In this document: positions 63,503 to 64,000 of the stretch, in pieces
Position numbering within the stretch: position 1 is the first letter of the stretch
How the letters are laid out: every line of letters starts with the position of its first letter
From: Roseibium sp. HPY-6
Lineage (GTDB): Bacteria; Pseudomonadota; Alphaproteobacteria; Rhizobiales; Stappiaceae
Direction: 5' to 3'
Assembly: GCF_040530035.1 (NCBI RefSeq)
Contig: NZ_JBEWCD010000002.1
Coordinates: 1,426,001 to 1,490,000 of the forward strand
Length of the DNA: 64,000 nt
Program-made: the position numbers and the translations under genes
Notes under the pieces: generated by a model
What the model saw: only the letters and a program-made list of their open reading frames with translations
Told to the model about the DNA's origin: nothing
Database searches by the model: none

Positions 63503-64000
63503 AGTGCAGCAAAGGTTCTGTCCGCGCGCCGCCGGCACGCTGCCAGCAGAGTAATGCCTCGAAGTCCGAGAAAAATCCCCATGGCGAGCCAAAGACCATG
63601 GTTGCCAAGCAGCGGAAAGAGCGCGTAGTAGGCGGCAATGTAAACGGCCAGCGAAAGCAGCATCATGTTGCGCATCGTGTCGGACCAGGTGGCGCCTATG
63701 AAAACACCGTCCATCTGGAACGCCAGAACACCAAGCAGCGGCGTCAGAACGGCCCAGATCAGATATGTGTTTCCAATTTCCCGCACTTCCGGAGAGGTTG
63801 TCATGAACTCGATCATGGCAGGCCCGAACAGATAGAAGAGCGACGCAAGCACACCGGCCATGGCAAAACTCCAGAGCGCGGTGAGCTTGAGCATCCTGTC
63901 AAAGGCCGGGCGGAAGCGTGCGCCGACCGCACGTCCGGCGAGCTGTTCGGCAGCGGTTGCCAGGCCGTCGAGGAAATAGCCGGAGACCATAATGAATTTC
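63499..64000 (-). CDS. MATE family efflux transporter (partial)
   Basis: C-terminal part of a multidrug/toxin extrusion transporter; its frame continues past the window edge. About 165 residues visible, with four or five helices (LKLTALWSFAMAGVLASLFYLF region, FIGATWSDTMRN motif). The DinF-like subgroup is likely. The N-terminal half is outside the window. Confidence 0.85.
   Translation of the reverse strand, partial: KFIMVSGYFLDGLATAAEQLAGRAVGARFRPAFDRMLKLTALWSFAMAGVLASLFYLFGPAMIEFMTTSPEVREIGNTYLIWAVLTPLLGVLAFQMDGVFIGATWSDTMRNMMLLSLAVYIAAYYALFPLLGNHGLWLAMGIFLGLRGITLLAACRRRADRTFAAL

Overview
The window looks like a chromosome segment of a marine alphaproteobacterium of the Rhizobiales, most like Stappiaceae (Roseibium/Labrenzia group). 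This is inferred from gene content, not from a database match. The indicators are a GcrA cell-cycle regulator, a class I lysyl-tRNA synthetase, a SAM-II riboswitch ahead of metZ, the long alphaproteobacterial Dcd, large PstC/PstA permeases in a phoR-pstSCAB-phoU-phoB cluster, and an NaChBac-type sodium channel. Genes are dense and both strands are used. There is no rRNA, prophage, CRISPR array or intact insertion sequence.

Layout. 1-7.9 kb: phosphate regulon (phoR partial, pstS, pstC, pstA, pstB, phoU, phoB) under an in-phase Pho-box array, with a terminator between pstS and pstC. 8.0-12.2 kb: gcrA, then argD-argF-hslO behind a strong promoter and a structured leader. 12.4-17.2 kb: an RND efflux pair. 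17.2-19.7 kb: a hydrolase, a sterol-desaturase-family membrane oxygenase and a periplasmic binding protein. 20.0-26.6 kb: an unusual accessory cassette of a SARP/TolB/TPR regulator, a Phe-Gly-Gly-repeat PAP2/haloperoxidase-like protein, a subtilase and an SGNH hydrolase. None of the enzymes has a visible signal peptide, and the cassette is closed by a terminator.

27.4-41.2 kb: a surface-glycan island. It has a WbqC protein, a beta-propeller protein, a GtrB-like glycosyltransferase, a methyltransferase, a compact operon (PglD-like acyltransferase, stand-alone carrier protein, SDR reductase, sugar-type N-formyltransferase, stand-alone amino-acid-type adenylation enzyme, GtrA flippase), then a WecE-type aminotransferase, RmlA and a large membrane protein that could be the GtrC partner. 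Read together, they could make a dTDP-4-amino-4,6-dideoxyhexose, decorate its amino group with a formyl or carrier-bound (amino)acyl group, flip it and attach it to a surface polymer. No dTDP-glucose 4,6-dehydratase is in the window.

41.4-64 kb: mostly housekeeping and transport. It includes tRNA-Gly(CCC), a BacNav channel, a gamma-glutamyltranspeptidase-like enzyme, a pair of nested-palindrome repeats, YigZ, Dcd, SAM-II-controlled metZ, a WYL regulator facing an epoxide-hydrolase-like gene, a LysR/DMT-transporter pair, a His-rich cation diffusion facilitator, a Stf0 sulfotransferase, an unrecognised two-gene membrane operon preceded by four inverted repeats, a CDP-alcohol phosphatidyltransferase, ApaG, an orphan LuxR-type HTH, TerB, LysRS-I, a VWA lipid-face protein, an SNase-like protein, DUF952, PyrD and a truncated MATE transporter. 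The best candidates for something undescribed are the 20-26.5 kb cassette and the carrier-protein operon at 31.8-36.5 kb.
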